From NCBI RefSeq assembly GCF_900116135.1, contig NZ_FOZX01000001.1, positions 62,001-126,000 of the forward strand: a stretch of DNA of 64,000 nucleotides, read 5' to 3'. This DNA comes from Saccharopolyspora flava. GTDB lineage: Bacteria > Actinomycetota > Actinomycetes > Mycobacteriales > Pseudonocardiaceae. Under the pieces are notes generated by a model. It saw only the letters and a list, made by a program, of their open reading frames with translations. It made no database searches and had not been told where the DNA came from. A program made the position numbers and the translations under genes. Shown here piece after piece: positions 26,468-36,550 of the stretch (positions are counted from its first letter, which is position 1; the number at the start of each line of letters is the position of its first letter).

Positions 26468-27415
26468 ATGTCAGCGGAGATCGAGGTCCGGCACCGGACG
26501 ATCCACGGCCACCGCAGGGCCTTCCGGATGGCCGGGAGCGGGCCGGCGCTGCTGCTCGTGCACGGCATCGGCGACAGCTCGCGGACCTGGCGCGACGTCC
26601 TCGCGCCGCTCGCCGAGCAGCACACGGTGATCGCCCCCGACCTGCTCGGGCACGGCGAGTCCGACAAGCCCCGCGCCGACTACTCGGTGGCCGCCTACGC
26701 CAACGGGATGCGGGACCTGCTGACGGCGCTCGGGTTCGACAGCGCGACCGTGATCGGCCACTCGCTGGGCGGCGGCGTGGCGATGCAGTTCGCCTACCAG
26801 TTCCCGGAGCGGTGCGAGCGCCTGGTGCTGACCTGCCCGGGCGGGGTGGGCCCGGAGGTGCACCCGCTGCTGCGGATGCTGGCGATCCCCGGCGCCGAGC
26901 TCACGCTGCCGCTGTTCACCGGCGCTCCGCTGCGGTGGCTGGCACCGCTGGCCGCGCCGCTGCAGAGCCGGTCGGCCGGCCTCGGCCTGGGGAATCTCGG
27001 CCTGGGCGACGACTACGAGTTCTTCCTGGACTGCTACACGGCCATGCGCACGCCGACCGCGCGGGCGTCGTTCCTGCGCACGCTGCGCGCGGTCGCCGAC
27101 GCGGGCGGGCAGGCGGTGACCATGCTGGACCGCTGCTACCTCACCGAGGGCCTACCGACGCTGCTGGTGTGGGGCGCGCACGACCACGTCATCCCCTCCT
27201 CCCACGCCGCGCTCGCGCACGAGGCGATGCCGTGGAGCCGGGTGGAGATCTTCGACGACGCGGGGCACTTCCCGCACCTGTCCGAGCCGGAGCGCTACGT
27301 CGCGCTGCTGCGCGACTTCCTCGGCTCGACCGCACCGGCGCACCACGACCAGCGTCGCTGGGTCGCGCGACTGCGCGACGGCGGCACGAGCGCGCACCGA
27401 TCCAGCGGCACCTGA
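26468..27415 (+). CDS. Alpha/beta hydrolase
   Basis: Cytosolic alpha/beta-fold hydrolase of 315 aa. The oxyanion loop is LLLVHGIGDSSRTW, the nucleophile is in VIGHSLGGGVAM, the acid in VWGAHDHVIP and the histidine in DDAGHFPHL. DLLGHGESDKP is a standard family segment. The substrate is unknown; esters or C-C bond (MhpC-like) hydrolysis are both possible. ATG 26468 has GAGGG just upstream. It lies 61 nt after the GNAT gene on the same strand without a Zur box, so membership of the zinc regulon by read-through is possible only. Confidence 0.87.
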   Translation: MSAEIEVRHRTIHGHRRAFRMAGSGPALLLVHGIGDSSRTWRDVLAPLAEQHTVIAPDLLGHGESDKPRADYSVAAYANGMRDLLTALGFDSATVIGHSLGGGVAMQFAYQFPERCERLVLTCPGGVGPEVHPLLRMLAIPGAELTLPLFTGAPLRWLAPLAAPLQSRSAGLGLGNLGLGDDYEFFLDCYTAMRTPTARASFLRTLRAVADAGGQAVTMLDRCYLTEGLPTLLVWGAHDHVIPSSHAALAHEAMPWSRVEIFDDAGHFPHLSEPERYVALLRDFLGSTAPAHHDQRRWVARLRDGGTSAHRSSGT

Positions 27416-27620
27416 CGAGCGTCACTCCTCGGTGGACCGGCGAACCTCGGCCACCGCCAACCGGTTTCGGAGCGTGACCGAATCATCCACCCCATCCAGC
27501 GATCGCCCTTCGCTAGCGTTTTCGAACGCCCGGAGGCAGAATTGAAACATCAGTTCGACGAGCGGGGATCCGTTCGGCGGCTTGCTCTTTGACAACTCCA
27601 GAGTGGGAAAACACAGGTGC
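27416..27620. other. Gene-free gap between convergent genes
   Basis: These 205 nt separate the alpha/beta hydrolase (+) from the phosphotransferase (-). The right part (27480-27610) is lower in G+C than its surroundings. No coding signal, strong hairpin or repeat stood out, although short frames cross it. Confidence 0.4.
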
Positions 27621-28493
27621 TCACCCGAGAAGGCGCCGCTGCGCGATGTCCAGGAATCCACCTCGCCCGGTCTCGACCGCGTACACACCCAGCGATACCG
27701 AGAAGCGAAACTCCGAGAGGAGCCGAACATGCGACACGAATTCAGCTCTCACCCGCCCACCGGCCTGCGCGTACGCCGCGACGAGCCGCGACAGGCCGCG
27801 CTCGCCGAACGCGTTGTGCGCGGCCGTGAAATCCAGCGCCGGGTCGTCGACCGCGGCGTCGGTGAAGTCCAGAACCCCTGTCAGACGGCCGGATTCGTCC
27901 ACCAGCGTATGCCCCGGGTGCAGATCCGCGTGGACCAGGCGCAGATCCGCGGCCCCTGACCAGTACGCATCGTCGTGGATCCAGGACCGCCAGCGCGCCA
28001 CCTTCTCCCCGGGCACCACCAGCACGTTCTCCGCCCGCCCCAGGTGATCGTCGGCCTCCTCCCGGAGGTCGCGATGACCCGAGACCGGCACGCCCAGACG
28101 CGCGACGGCGTCGACCTGGGTGCGGTGCAGCTCAGCGATCACCGCGCCCAGGTCGTCGAAGTAGTCCTCCGCCGGTTGCCGCCACCACTGGTACTCCAGG
28201 GTCCTCGGGTGCTCCGGCCCCAGCGGTCGGCCCGGGAGCCTGCGGTAGGCGATGAGCTCCGGGGTGCAGATCTCCCAGTCCGGCACCGCCACGGGCAACC
28301 GCGGGCGCAGGTGATCGAGCAACCGGCGTTCGCCCTCGATCAGGTCGCGGACCTCGCGGCGCCGGGGCACGCGCAGGACCCAGCGCGTGCCTTCCGCGTC
28401 GACGGCGTGACCGACCCGGAAGTCCCATCCGGTCTCGTCGACCTCCAGCACGCGCACCCGAAGGCCGTGCCGCTCCCCGAGCTCCTCCAGCAC
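27621..28493 (-). CDS. Macrolide-2'-phosphotransferase-like kinase
   Basis: A 290-aa member of the aminoglycoside/macrolide phosphotransferase (APH) kinase fold. The closest resemblance I see is to Mph macrolide 2'-phosphotransferases: WVLRVPRRREV near the start, the catalytic loop LVHADLHPGHTLVDESGRL, and the metal-binding LDFTDAAVDDPALDF. It would phosphorylate a hydroxyl on a macrolide-like or other small molecule in the cytosol. A resistance role is inferred from family only. An in-frame TAG four codons before the GTG at 28493 fixes the start. It lies 37 nt after the last T7SS accessory gene on the same strand and could be reached by read-through. Confidence 0.82.
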   Translation of the reverse strand: MLEELGERHGLRVRVLEVDETGWDFRVGHAVDAEGTRWVLRVPRRREVRDLIEGERRLLDHLRPRLPVAVPDWEICTPELIAYRRLPGRPLGPEHPRTLEYQWWRQPAEDYFDDLGAVIAELHRTQVDAVARLGVPVSGHRDLREEADDHLGRAENVLVVPGEKVARWRSWIHDDAYWSGAADLRLVHADLHPGHTLVDESGRLTGVLDFTDAAVDDPALDFTAAHNAFGERGLSRLVAAYAQAGGRVRAEFVSHVRLLSEFRFSVSLGVYAVETGRGGFLDIAQRRLLG

Positions 28494-28530
28494 ATCTCGA
28501 CGCTAGCCGAGGTGTCCAGTCGAATTCGGC

Positions 28531-31500
28531 TCAGCCGCTGGCGACCTCGCCTGCGGAGGGGACGTCGTCGGGCAGCAGGAGGCAGAGGTCCTCCAGCGTG
28601 GGCGAGGCGGTGCGGCGCAGCCTCTTGGCGTGGCGGGTGACCGCGGCGTCCATGACCTGGCGGGCGTACCGGCCGTTGCCGAACGACGGCCCGCGCGGGG
28701 TGGACACGAAGTGCGCCCGCAGCGCCGCGACCGTCGGTCCGGTGCACTCGTAGCCCGCGGCGGCCGCGTGCTGGGTGACGATGGTGACCAGTTCGTCGTT
28801 GCTGTAGTCGGCGAAGCGCACCCGCTGTGAGAAGCGCGAGGACAGGCCCGGGTTCGCGGCCAGGAACTCCTCCATCTGCCCCTCGTAGCCGGCCGCCACC
28901 ACCACGACCTCGTCGCGGTGGTCCTCCATCAGCTTGACCAGGGTGTCGATGGCCTCCTGGCCGAAGTCCGAACCGGACCCGCGCTGCGAGGACAGCGTGT
29001 AGGCCTCGTCGATGAACAGCACCCCGCCCCGCGCGCGGTCGAAGGCCTCGGTGGTGCGGTGCGCGGTGTGGCCGACGTACTCGCCCACCAGGTCGCCGCG
29101 ACCGACCTCGACGACCTGACCGCGCTGCAGGATGCCCAGCGCCGCCAGGATCTCGCCGTAGAGGCGGGCGATCGTGGTCTTGCCGGTGCCGGGCGGACCG
29201 CCGAAGATCAGGTGCCTGCTCAGCGACGGAACCGGGAGCCCGGCGGCCTGCCGCTGCTTGGCCGAGGCCAGCAGGTCGACCATGTTGCCGACCTCCGACT
29301 TGACCTCGGCCAGGCCGACCATGTGGTGCAGCTTGTTGAGCAGGCTCTCCACCTTGGCGGTGTCGGCGCTGGCCGCACCGGCACCCACGCCGCTGCCCGG
29401 CAGCGCCCCGATGTCCTCCGGCAGCAGCCGGGTCATGGCCACCGGGTTGAGGTCGGGATCGTCGGCGAGCCGGTAGGCCTGGCGGCCGATCATCTCCTCG
29501 AAGACCTTGCGGGCCGTGCGGCCGTTGCCGAACGCCTCGTCGCGCGGGTACTTCGCGAAGTAGCCGAGCACGGCCTCGCGGGTCTCGAACTCCAGGCGGT
29601 AGTCGTTGGCGCGGCACATGCCCTCGACGATGGTGACCAGCTCGTCGTTGCTGTAGTCGGCGAACTCGATGGTCCGCGAGAACCGGGAGCCCAGACCGGG
29701 GTTGGTGGCCAGGAACTTGCGCATCTCCATCGTGTACCCGGCGACGATGACCACCACGTCCTCGCGGTGGTCCTCCATCAGCTTGACCAGGGTGTCCACC
29801 GCCTCCTGACCGAAGTCGGCGCCACCGCCTCCCCCGCCGGACAGGGTGTAGGCCTCGTCGATGAACAGCACGCCGCCGAGGGCCTTCTCGAAGCACTCGG
29901 TGGTCTTCAGCGCGGTCCCGCCGACGACGCTGGCCACCAGATCGGCGCGCCCCACCTCGACGAGCTGGCCGGTGCGCAGCACCCCTAGTTCCTTGAGGAT
30001 CTGGCCGTAGAGCCGGGCCACCGTCGTCTTGCCGGTACCGGGCGACCCCGCGAACACCAGGTGCCTGCTCATCGGCGGCATCGGCAACCCGACCGCGGCG
30101 CGCTTCTCCGCCATCTGCTCCAGGCGGGTCAGGACCTCCACCTCGCGCTTGACGTCGGTCAGGCCGACCAGGGCGTCGAGCTCGTCGAGGAGTTCACCGA
30201 GCCTGCCCTCCGAACTGCGCTTGCCCGTGGTGGTCGCGGAGTCGCGGCCCGGTTCGCGCGCGGATTCGTGCTCCGGTTCGTGCGCCGGCGTCTCGTCCGC
30301 GCTGCGCGAGCTGCCGAAGCGCTGCGTGTCGTCGGGCTCGGGGGCGGCGTCGCCGGAATCGCTCTCCGGGTCCCCGTTGCGGGCGCTGGTGATGCCGCTG
30401 AAGCGGACGTTGTCGCGCCGGACCTGCAACCGCACGCCCGCGCCGCCGTTGTCCTTGGTGACGGTGTCGCGGACGCTGATCGACTCGGTGGAGCCGACGA
30501 CGATGCCGTCGGCCGCGTTGCCGGAGATCTCGCAGCGGTCGAGCACACCGGAGGCTCCGGCGGCCCATTCCACGCCGTTGACCTCGCACCCGCGGATACG
30601 GGTCTGCTCCAGAGCCACCGACGACGTCCCGGAGGCCTTCACGCCGTGCTCGCCGGCGTCCGAGAGGTCGCAGCCGCGCAGCACCGCCTGCCCGTCGGTC
30701 ACCAGCACCGCCGTGGCCGCGCTGCCCGCGACGGTGACGCCGCGCAGGTCGGCCGAGCTCCGCTCGGCGACGCGCACCCCGGCCCCGCCGACCGCGGAGA
30801 TCGCCACGTCGTCGATCTCGATGCCGGCCTTGTCGGCCAGCAGCACCGCGTCGCCGGTCGTCTCGGCCACGGCACCGCCGGTGACCGCGACCGTGGCGCC
30901 GCGCACCTCGATGCCCGCCCCCGCCGGGCGCCGCACGGTCAGCTCCCGGAAGGTGCCGGTGCTCTTGTCGGCCACGACCACCCCGGCGGCCCCGGCCCCG
31001 GTCACCTCCAGCCCGGAGAACGTCGGCGTCGCCCCGGCGATCCACACCCCGGCGTCGCGGGAGTCCACGACCGCGCACTCGATGAACTCGCCGCGCGAGT
31101 CCTCCAGCACGTGCAGGCCGTACCCGGCGGGCTTCTCGACGCGCAGCCGGTGGATCTCGGGCTCGGCCCGCTGCACCAGCACCACGCCCTGGGCCGCCGG
31201 TGCGCTGATCGCGCAGTCCTCGATCAGCGGCGTCGAGCGGGACGCGATCAGCAGGCCGACGCCGCCGGGCTCGGTGATGGTGGTGCCGCTGAGCCGGAAC
31301 GAGCTGTCGCCCTCGACCACGACCGCGGGGTTGCCGGCCCGCACGATCCGGGAGTCGCGCATCGCGCCCCGGGCGCGTTCGGCGGCCAGCACGGCGCTGC
31401 CCTCGGTGTCGGTGATGGTGCACCCGGTGAACTGCGGGTCGGCGTCGGTGCGGATCACCACCGCCGCGGCCTTGACGTCGCTGATGGTGCAGTTGCCGAA

Positions 31501-31950
31501 GTGCCCCTCCGCACCGTCGATGGCGATCACCCCGGCACCGCCGGGGTTGGTGAACTCCGTGCCGTTGGCGCTGGCCTCCGCTTGGCCGTGCACGTAGAGC
31601 GCGGCCGCCGAGGACGCCTCGACCCGGCACTCCTCCAGCCGCAGCCGCCCGGTGGAGACGTCGATCGCCGAGGTCTCGGATCCGCTGTGGCCGATGACGA
31701 TCCCGGACAGCACAGCGGTTTCGGTGGCCATCACGACCGCCGGGTCACCGGTGGACTCGATGCGCACGCCTTCGGCCGCGCCCGCCGCCGACAACGTCAC
31801 CTCGCGGCTGAGCACCACCGACTCGGTGTAGGTGCCGGGCTGGATGGAGATGACGTCGCCCGTGGTGGCCGAGGCGATCGCGTCGCCGATGGTGCGGAAC
31901 GAGTCGGGGGCCGTCGCCGAGACCGACAGCATCGATCGTGTGTTGGTCAT
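28531..31950 (-). CDS. Right-handed beta-helix fused to two CbxX/EccA-type AAA+ domains
   Basis: An 1,139-aa cytosolic T7SS-associated ATPase. Residues ~15-530 are a parallel beta-helix built from short repeats (examples [39 protein letters not shown]). A polar linker covers ~535-600. Two AAA+ modules of the CbxX/CfqX (EccA) class follow. The first has Walker [11 protein letters not shown] and Walker [15 protein letters not shown]; the second has [10 protein letters not shown] and [14 protein letters not shown], each followed by a sensor-1 region (VVIVAGY, VVVAAGY) and SRFS arginine fingers. EccA normally has an N-terminal TPR domain and one AAA+, so this architecture is different. ATG 31950 overlaps the preceding stop in ATGA. 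It may remodel substrates or the giant effector before export. Confidence 0.88.
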   Translation of the reverse strand: MTNTRSMLSVSATAPDSFRTIGDAIASATTGDVISIQPGTYTESVVLSREVTLSAAGAAEGVRIESTGDPAVVMATETAVLSGIVIGHSGSETSAIDVSTGRLRLEECRVEASSAAALYVHGQAEASANGTEFTNPGGAGVIAIDGAEGHFGNCTISDVKAAAVVIRTDADPQFTGCTITDTEGSAVLAAERARGAMRDSRIVRAGNPAVVVEGDSSFRLSGTTITEPGGVGLLIASRSTPLIEDCAISAPAAQGVVLVQRAEPEIHRLRVEKPAGYGLHVLEDSRGEFIECAVVDSRDAGVWIAGATPTFSGLEVTGAGAAGVVVADKSTGTFRELTVRRPAGAGIEVRGATVAVTGGAVAETTGDAVLLADKAGIEIDDVAISAVGGAGVRVAERSSADLRGVTVAGSAATAVLVTDGQAVLRGCDLSDAGEHGVKASGTSSVALEQTRIRGCEVNGVEWAAGASGVLDRCEISGNAADGIVVGSTESISVRDTVTKDNGGAGVRLQVRRDNVRFSGITSARNGDPESDSGDAAPEPDDTQRFGSSRSADETPAHEPEHESAREPGRDSATTTGKRSSEGRLGELLDELDALVGLTDVKREVEVLTRLEQMAEKRAAVGLPMPPMSRHLVFAGSPGTGKTTVARLYGQILKELGVLRTGQLVEVGRADLVASVVGGTALKTTECFEKALGGVLFIDEAYTLSGGGGGGADFGQEAVDTLVKLMEDHREDVVVIVAGYTMEMRKFLATNPGLGSRFSRTIEFADYSNDELVTIVEGMCRANDYRLEFETREAVLGYFAKYPRDEAFGNGRTARKVFEEMIGRQAYRLADDPDLNPVAMTRLLPEDIGALPGSGVGAGAASADTAKVESLLNKLHHMVGLAEVKSEVGNMVDLLASAKQRQAAGLPVPSLSRHLIFGGPPGTGKTTIARLYGEILAALGILQRGQVVEVGRGDLVGEYVGHTAHRTTEAFDRARGGVLFIDEAYTLSSQRGSGSDFGQEAIDTLVKLMEDHRDEVVVVAAGYEGQMEEFLAANPGLSSRFSQRVRFADYSNDELVTIVTQHAAAAGYECTGPTVAALRAHFVSTPRGPSFGNGRYARQVMDAAVTRHAKRLRRTASPTLEDLCLLLPDDVPSAGEVASG

Positions 31951-32906
31951 TCTCGCCCCAGGTCCTCGTCTTCGGGTTCGGGTGGTGCGGGTGCGGTGAG
32001 CACGCCGATCGCGCGGTGCACCTCGAGCCTGCCGAGCCCGGGCGGTTCGGGGTCGGCGGCGATCACGTGCTCGATCAGGTCGGGGTCCGGCGCCAGGTGG
32101 TAGCGGTCGAGGTAGTAGCAGACCGCGTCGTTCCAGACCCAGGTCCCGTCGGAGCGGAAGTTCAGCGGGACGGTGCGGTTCGGGTCGATGACGTCGGGCA
32201 TGACCCGCTCGGTCGCCATCGCGATGGCCCCCGACCGCAGGTAGCCCAGCAGGCGTTGCCGCTGCGCGGCCTCCACGCGCGGGTGATCGGGCCGGAAGAA
32301 CGGCTTGCCGACGGTGTCGGCACCGTCGAAGACGCGGGCCAGCCGCGCCGGCGGCGCCGGGTCCCAGACCAGCTCGGCGGCCTCCAAAGCCGCTGCGTGA
32401 TAACCGGTCCGGGTGTCGCCGAGGACCTCCACGCGCGGGTTCCCGCCCGCTTCGGTGATGCCGTGCTGGATCTCGGCGGTGAGCTCGATCAGGTCGGCGT
32501 CGTCGGTGGTCTCGACGAGGTAGACCGGTTCGGTGGTCTCGGCCGACACCCGGCCGCTGCGCCACAGCGCCCGCGCACCTCCGACGCGTTCGGCGGAGCG
32601 CACCGCCGCCTCGTCGGCGTCCCCCGCGGATTCCCGGTCGAACCGCCACCGGGGCGGGTCGGTGGCGCGCGGCGCCTCAGCGAGAGCCGCCGGGTCGACG
32701 CCGGTGTCCTGCGCCAGCGCCGTGATCAGCTCGATCTCGCTCTCGGTGAGCGTCAGCCCGCGCTCGACGGCGGTGACGAGCGCTCCGGCGATCTCGTCGA
32801 GCTCGTCATCGGCCAGGCAGGTGCGCAGCGACGCGAGCTCGGCGTCGGGGATCCGCCCGGCCAGCCGCAGCAGCAGCCGGTGCACCTCGGCGGGTTCCGG
32901 GCTCAC
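31947..32906 (-). CDS. Uncharacterised T7SS-operon protein, 319 aa
   Basis: I do not recognise a named family. The N-terminal third is helical and acidic ([36 protein letters not shown]). The middle is mixed alpha/beta. The C-terminal block [20 protein letters not shown] followed by [11 protein letters not shown] looks like a conserved module seen in many actinomycete hypothetical proteins near toxins or secretion loci. GTG 32906 overlaps the 1,188-aa gene's stop in GTGA, and its own stop overlaps the AAA+ gene, so the three are co-translated. No signal peptide or membrane segment. Being adjacent to a toxin-like gene it is a candidate immunity or chaperone protein, without direct evidence. 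Confidence 0.75.
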   Translation of the reverse strand: MSPEPAEVHRLLLRLAGRIPDAELASLRTCLADDELDEIAGALVTAVERGLTLTESEIELITALAQDTGVDPAALAEAPRATDPPRWRFDRESAGDADEAAVRSAERVGGARALWRSGRVSAETTEPVYLVETTDDADLIELTAEIQHGITEAGGNPRVEVLGDTRTGYHAAALEAAELVWDPAPPARLARVFDGADTVGKPFFRPDHPRVEAAQRQRLLGYLRSGAIAMATERVMPDVIDPNRTVPLNFRSDGTWVWNDAVCYYLDRYHLAPDPDLIEHVIAADPEPPGLGRLEVHRAIGVLTAPAPPEPEDEDLGRE

Positions 32907-35900
32907 CGATCGACCGCCGCGGGGGTGGCGAACGGGTTCGCCGGCTCGCCCAGCAGCACCGAGTACCGGTCGCGGTCGGGTTCGGTTCGGCCGGTGGCGG
33001 GCAGCTCGTCGCGGTGCTTGACGGCCTCGGTCAGGCGCTCCAGCACGCGGGCGTCGTGGCGCTGCCGGGCTTCCTCGGAACGCTGCTTCTTGCCGACCTC
33101 GGTGAGCAGCACGCGTCCGGCGTCGGCTTCGACGGCCAGCACCCGGTAGGAGGTCGCGGGCGGGAACACCACGTCGGCGGCGTTGTCGTCGGCGGCCAGG
33201 CCGCCGAGCCGCCGGGCCGTCACCGACCAGATCAGCAGCTCCACCGACCCGGGCACCGCGGAGTCGTCGGAGACGCCGAGCATCGGCGCGGGCTCGATCA
33301 GTTCGCTGCCCACCACGTAGTCCGCGACGGTCTCGGCGTCCCCGGGACCACCGCGCACGACCAGCCCCTGCAGCGACGGGAGCCGTCGCAGACCGCCCGC
33401 CAGGCAGGAGATGAACGGGTAGTGCGCCTCGGTGTCACCGGTGCGGATCGCCTCGACGAGTTCGCGCTGGTCCGAGGTGGCGAACACGTGCACGGCCGCG
33501 AGTTCCGTGAGCATCGCGTCGTCGACCGGCATCCCGCCGCGCAGGCCGGGGCGTTCGGCGAGCAGGCGCGTGACCGACAGCGTGGCGGCGTCGTACTTCC
33601 AGCCCAGCGACTTCTTGAACCGCTGCCGGTCCTCCTCGGTGCTGGTGTGGTCCTTGAGCAGCAACGGTTTCAACGCGGCCGCGGCGACCTGGTCATCGCT
33701 CCCGGCCCGCTCGGCCTCCCCCTGCTCCTCGGCGACGGCGTCGAACGCCGTGCGGTCTTCATCGGCCGCTTGCGCCTCGGACGCGGTCTCCACCGACTCG
33801 ACCACTTCGGTCGCGGAAACCGGGCTCGCAACGGCGGTTTCGTTCCACGCCGCATCCGGTTCCGACGAGCGGCGCTCGGTGGCGGTCTCCGCACGCGCGT
33901 CGACCGACACGGTCTCCGTCGTCTGGACGTCGTGGGCGGGAGCTGCATCGGCGCTCACCGTCGGCACCGCGGCCACCGCCGCAGCCGCCGGAACCGCAGC
34001 ACTCGCCGGAACCGCCTGCGGCATCGGCACGACCTGACCCGGCGCCGTGCGCTGAGCAACCGCGGCAGGAGCGGGCGCGTGAACCGGGGGCGGAGTGGTG
34101 GGCCGATTCGCCACGGCCGGACCGAGCGGCGCCGGACCCGGTGCCGCAGCGGCCGCCGCGGGCGCGATCGGTGGTGCCACGGGTTCCGCGACCGGCAACG
34201 GGGCCGGTGCCGCAGACACCGGAGGCGGTGCCGACGCCGGGCCGGAGGAAACCGGCGCGGCAGGAGCGGTTTTCGGCGGCTCGGGCGCTGCCGGTTCCGA
34301 TCCTGCTGGTACCGGTGCGGCCGGTTCAGGAGTCGCCGGTTCCGGCGTCGTGTCCTCGACAGCCGGTTCCGGGGCGGGTTCCGGCTCGGTCTCCGCCATC
34401 GACGGCAGGGGCGTGCTCGACGCCACGGCCGGGATCTGCACCGACGTCGCGGTGACCGGGACCGACACCGCGCTCACCACAACCGGTTTCGCCCCCGGCA
34501 CCGAGTTCTCCGGCACCGCGTTGTCGGGTGCATCGGCGGTGGTCTGCTCTGCGGCAGGCTGCCCGGCGGGTTCAACCGGGGCGGACCCGGTCTCGGCCGG
34601 TTCGGTCGCGGGCGATGACGGCGCGTTCTGCGCCGCCACTTCGGGGACCTGCGTCGACTGCGGTTGCGACAGCTGCGGCAACGGGATCGCCGGTCCCAAG
34701 GACACAGGGCCCGGCGGCGTGGGTCCCGGACCCGGGGACGCCGGTGCCGTGGACACCGAGGGTCCTGCTTCCGGGCTCACCGCCGGTGCGGTGGACGCCT
34801 CGGTCGCGGCCGGGACCGCGGGTGCCGGTCCTCCTGGTTCGCCCGGCTGCCACCCGTCGCCGATGGGCCGCATCCGGCCTTCGGCGTCGACGGTGACCGG
34901 CGAGACGATGCGCAGCGGCTCGGTCGCCTGGTGCCGGACGGGGTGCGGACCCGCTGCCGGAACCGCCGTCTCGGGCCGCGCGGCGACGGCCGGAGCGCCC
35001 GGCGGCACCGGCTGCGGAACGACCGGCTTCGGGCCGGTGCTCGGGCCTGTGCTCGGCGCAGCGGTGGCTCCGCTGGGCGGGGCGGGAATCCACGCGACGG
35101 GCCGCCCGGAGGCCGGACCGGCGGGCGCGGGGGCGCCCGCTTCCCAGGGGTGGGAGCGCAGCGGCGCGTTCGGGGCGAGCGCCACGGCGGGGCCCGGGCC
35201 GTCGATGCCGAGCACGTGCACGTCGACCTCGAGCGAGGCCGCCAGCCGGCTCAGGTAGTCGGGAGCGGCGTGCGGGGTGGCGACGAGCCGAAGGCGCTCG
35301 CGGGCCGCGGCGGGCAGTTCGGCGACGAGGCGTTCCACGGCCGTGAGCACCCGCTCGGGCGGTGGGCCGCCCGCGGAGCTGACCACGAGGTTGACCGCGC
35401 CGGGCGAGATCGGCAGCCGGGAGGCCACCGGGTCGACGGGGACCCGGACGGGTCGCACGAGCAGACCGGTGGCGAGCACGTCGACGAGCCAGCCGTCCTG
35501 CAGCCAGAACGTTCCCGTCCCGGCGCCGGTCAGCCCGGACACCGGGGGCAGCCAGTTGCGCGGCGTCGGTGGAACACCGGGCTGGTAGGTGCTTTCGAGC
35601 ACGAACGGCAGCCAGCTCGGGTTGCCGGACTCGTCGGGCACCAGCCAGGTCTGGCCGCCTTCCGGCAGGTACTGGGGCACGGCGTGGCAACCGTGCACGG
35701 CTTGCCCGGTCAGCTCGGCGAGCTGCTGGGCGACGGGGCGCACGGTCACCGGTTCCGGGCCGTAGCAGATCAGGCCGAAGGTGTCGCGGAGCGATGCCGG
35801 GAGCCCGCTGACGAACGCGGCGAGCGCTTCGGCGGCGGGCAGCGGTTCGCCGGGTGCTCCGACGACGACGGCCAGCCGGTTGCGCGACAGCGGGAGCCGG

Positions 35901-36469
35901 AAACCGACGTCGCTGTGCGGGCGCGGCGGCTGCCCGGCGGCGCGCACCCACACGCCGGCGGGGATGGGGGTGATGGTGATGCGCGGGTCGATCGGCCGGG
36001 TGCGCAGGCTCGTCGACAACCCGTCCTGCCACTCCGGGAGCGGGTATCGGGGGCCGTCGTGGGATTTCGACGCTCCGGGGCGGAACCCGACCCAGCCGGT
36101 CTGCTCCCCCGCCGAGAACAGCTCACCACCGGGCAGGACGACCAGGTCACCGTCGGGTGCGACGACTTCGACGTCGAGTGCCTCGGCCAGGCGCAGCGCC
36201 AGCGGCCGGGACCCGTTCGGGGCGGCGAGCCCGGCCCGGGGCGAGAGCAGCCTGATCGCGGGCAGCCCGATCCCGTCGGGGCGCAGTTCGGCCCGCAGCC
36301 GCGCCAGCGTCTCGGGCTCGAGCTGGTCGAAGACGGGCAGCGCGGCCTCGTCGACGTAGATCTGGGTGCGCCCGTCGGCGAGGGTGAACGGCGGCGGGGT
36401 CGGCACTGGTGCTTCCTCCGCGCGCACGATCACACCTGCGCCCGTTCGCTCGACGACCAACGAGGCCAT
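32903..36469 (-). CDS. Large T7SS-operon protein with degenerate ADP-ribosyltransferase-like C-terminus
   Basis: An 1,188-aa protein. Residues 1-420 are folded alpha/beta (TQIYVDEAALPVFDQL, GDLVVLPGGELFSAGEQTGW, QDGWLVDVLATGLLVRPVRV). Residues ~450-880 are a Pro/Ala-rich linker. The last ~300 residues include KKSLGWKYDAATLSVTRLL and a segment resembling ART folds: LQGLVVRGGPGD, then VVFPPATSYRVLAVEA, like the EVLFPPGTxFRVL strand of ADP-ribosyltransferases. The E-x-E catalytic pair appears as A-x-D (NAADVV), so activity is doubtful. ATG 36469 follows GGAGGAGGAAG; an ATG 13 codons upstream is less likely. It is the first gene after the giant effector; a chaperone, scaffold or decoy role is possible. 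Confidence 0.72.
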   Translation of the reverse strand: MASLVVERTGAGVIVRAEEAPVPTPPPFTLADGRTQIYVDEAALPVFDQLEPETLARLRAELRPDGIGLPAIRLLSPRAGLAAPNGSRPLALRLAEALDVEVVAPDGDLVVLPGGELFSAGEQTGWVGFRPGASKSHDGPRYPLPEWQDGLSTSLRTRPIDPRITITPIPAGVWVRAAGQPPRPHSDVGFRLPLSRNRLAVVVGAPGEPLPAAEALAAFVSGLPASLRDTFGLICYGPEPVTVRPVAQQLAELTGQAVHGCHAVPQYLPEGGQTWLVPDESGNPSWLPFVLESTYQPGVPPTPRNWLPPVSGLTGAGTGTFWLQDGWLVDVLATGLLVRPVRVPVDPVASRLPISPGAVNLVVSSAGGPPPERVLTAVERLVAELPAAARERLRLVATPHAAPDYLSRLAASLEVDVHVLGIDGPGPAVALAPNAPLRSHPWEAGAPAPAGPASGRPVAWIPAPPSGATAAPSTGPSTGPKPVVPQPVPPGAPAVAARPETAVPAAGPHPVRHQATEPLRIVSPVTVDAEGRMRPIGDGWQPGEPGGPAPAVPAATEASTAPAVSPEAGPSVSTAPASPGPGPTPPGPVSLGPAIPLPQLSQPQSTQVPEVAAQNAPSSPATEPAETGSAPVEPAGQPAAEQTTADAPDNAVPENSVPGAKPVVVSAVSVPVTATSVQIPAVASSTPLPSMAETEPEPAPEPAVEDTTPEPATPEPAAPVPAGSEPAAPEPPKTAPAAPVSSGPASAPPPVSAAPAPLPVAEPVAPPIAPAAAAAAPGPAPLGPAVANRPTTPPPVHAPAPAAVAQRTAPGQVVPMPQAVPASAAVPAAAAVAAVPTVSADAAPAHDVQTTETVSVDARAETATERRSSEPDAAWNETAVASPVSATEVVESVETASEAQAADEDRTAFDAVAEEQGEAERAGSDDQVAAAALKPLLLKDHTSTEEDRQRFKKSLGWKYDAATLSVTRLLAERPGLRGGMPVDDAMLTELAAVHVFATSDQRELVEAIRTGDTEAHYPFISCLAGGLRRLPSLQGLVVRGGPGDAETVADYVVGSELIEPAPMLGVSDDSAVPGSVELLIWSVTARRLGGLAADDNAADVVFPPATSYRVLAVEADAGRVLLTEVGKKQRSEEARQRHDARVLERLTEAVKHRDELPATGRTEPDRDRYSVLLGEPANPFATPAAVDR

Positions 36470-36550
36470 GTGGCGTCTTCCTCCTCCCGCTGTCCCCGTC
36501 ACTTTCACGGATGGCGAGCGGGAAGAGGTTCACTCGGTTGACGCAACACC

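Noticed and set aside
27589-27594. Perfect TTGACA hexamer on the plus strand
   Set aside because: No -10 at 16-19 nt and no plus-strand gene downstream; it points into the antisense of the phosphotransferase.
27422-27730. A 102-codon minus-strand frame after the phosphotransferase
   Set aside because: It overlaps the real gene's 3' end out of frame, has no ribosome site and no recognisable family.
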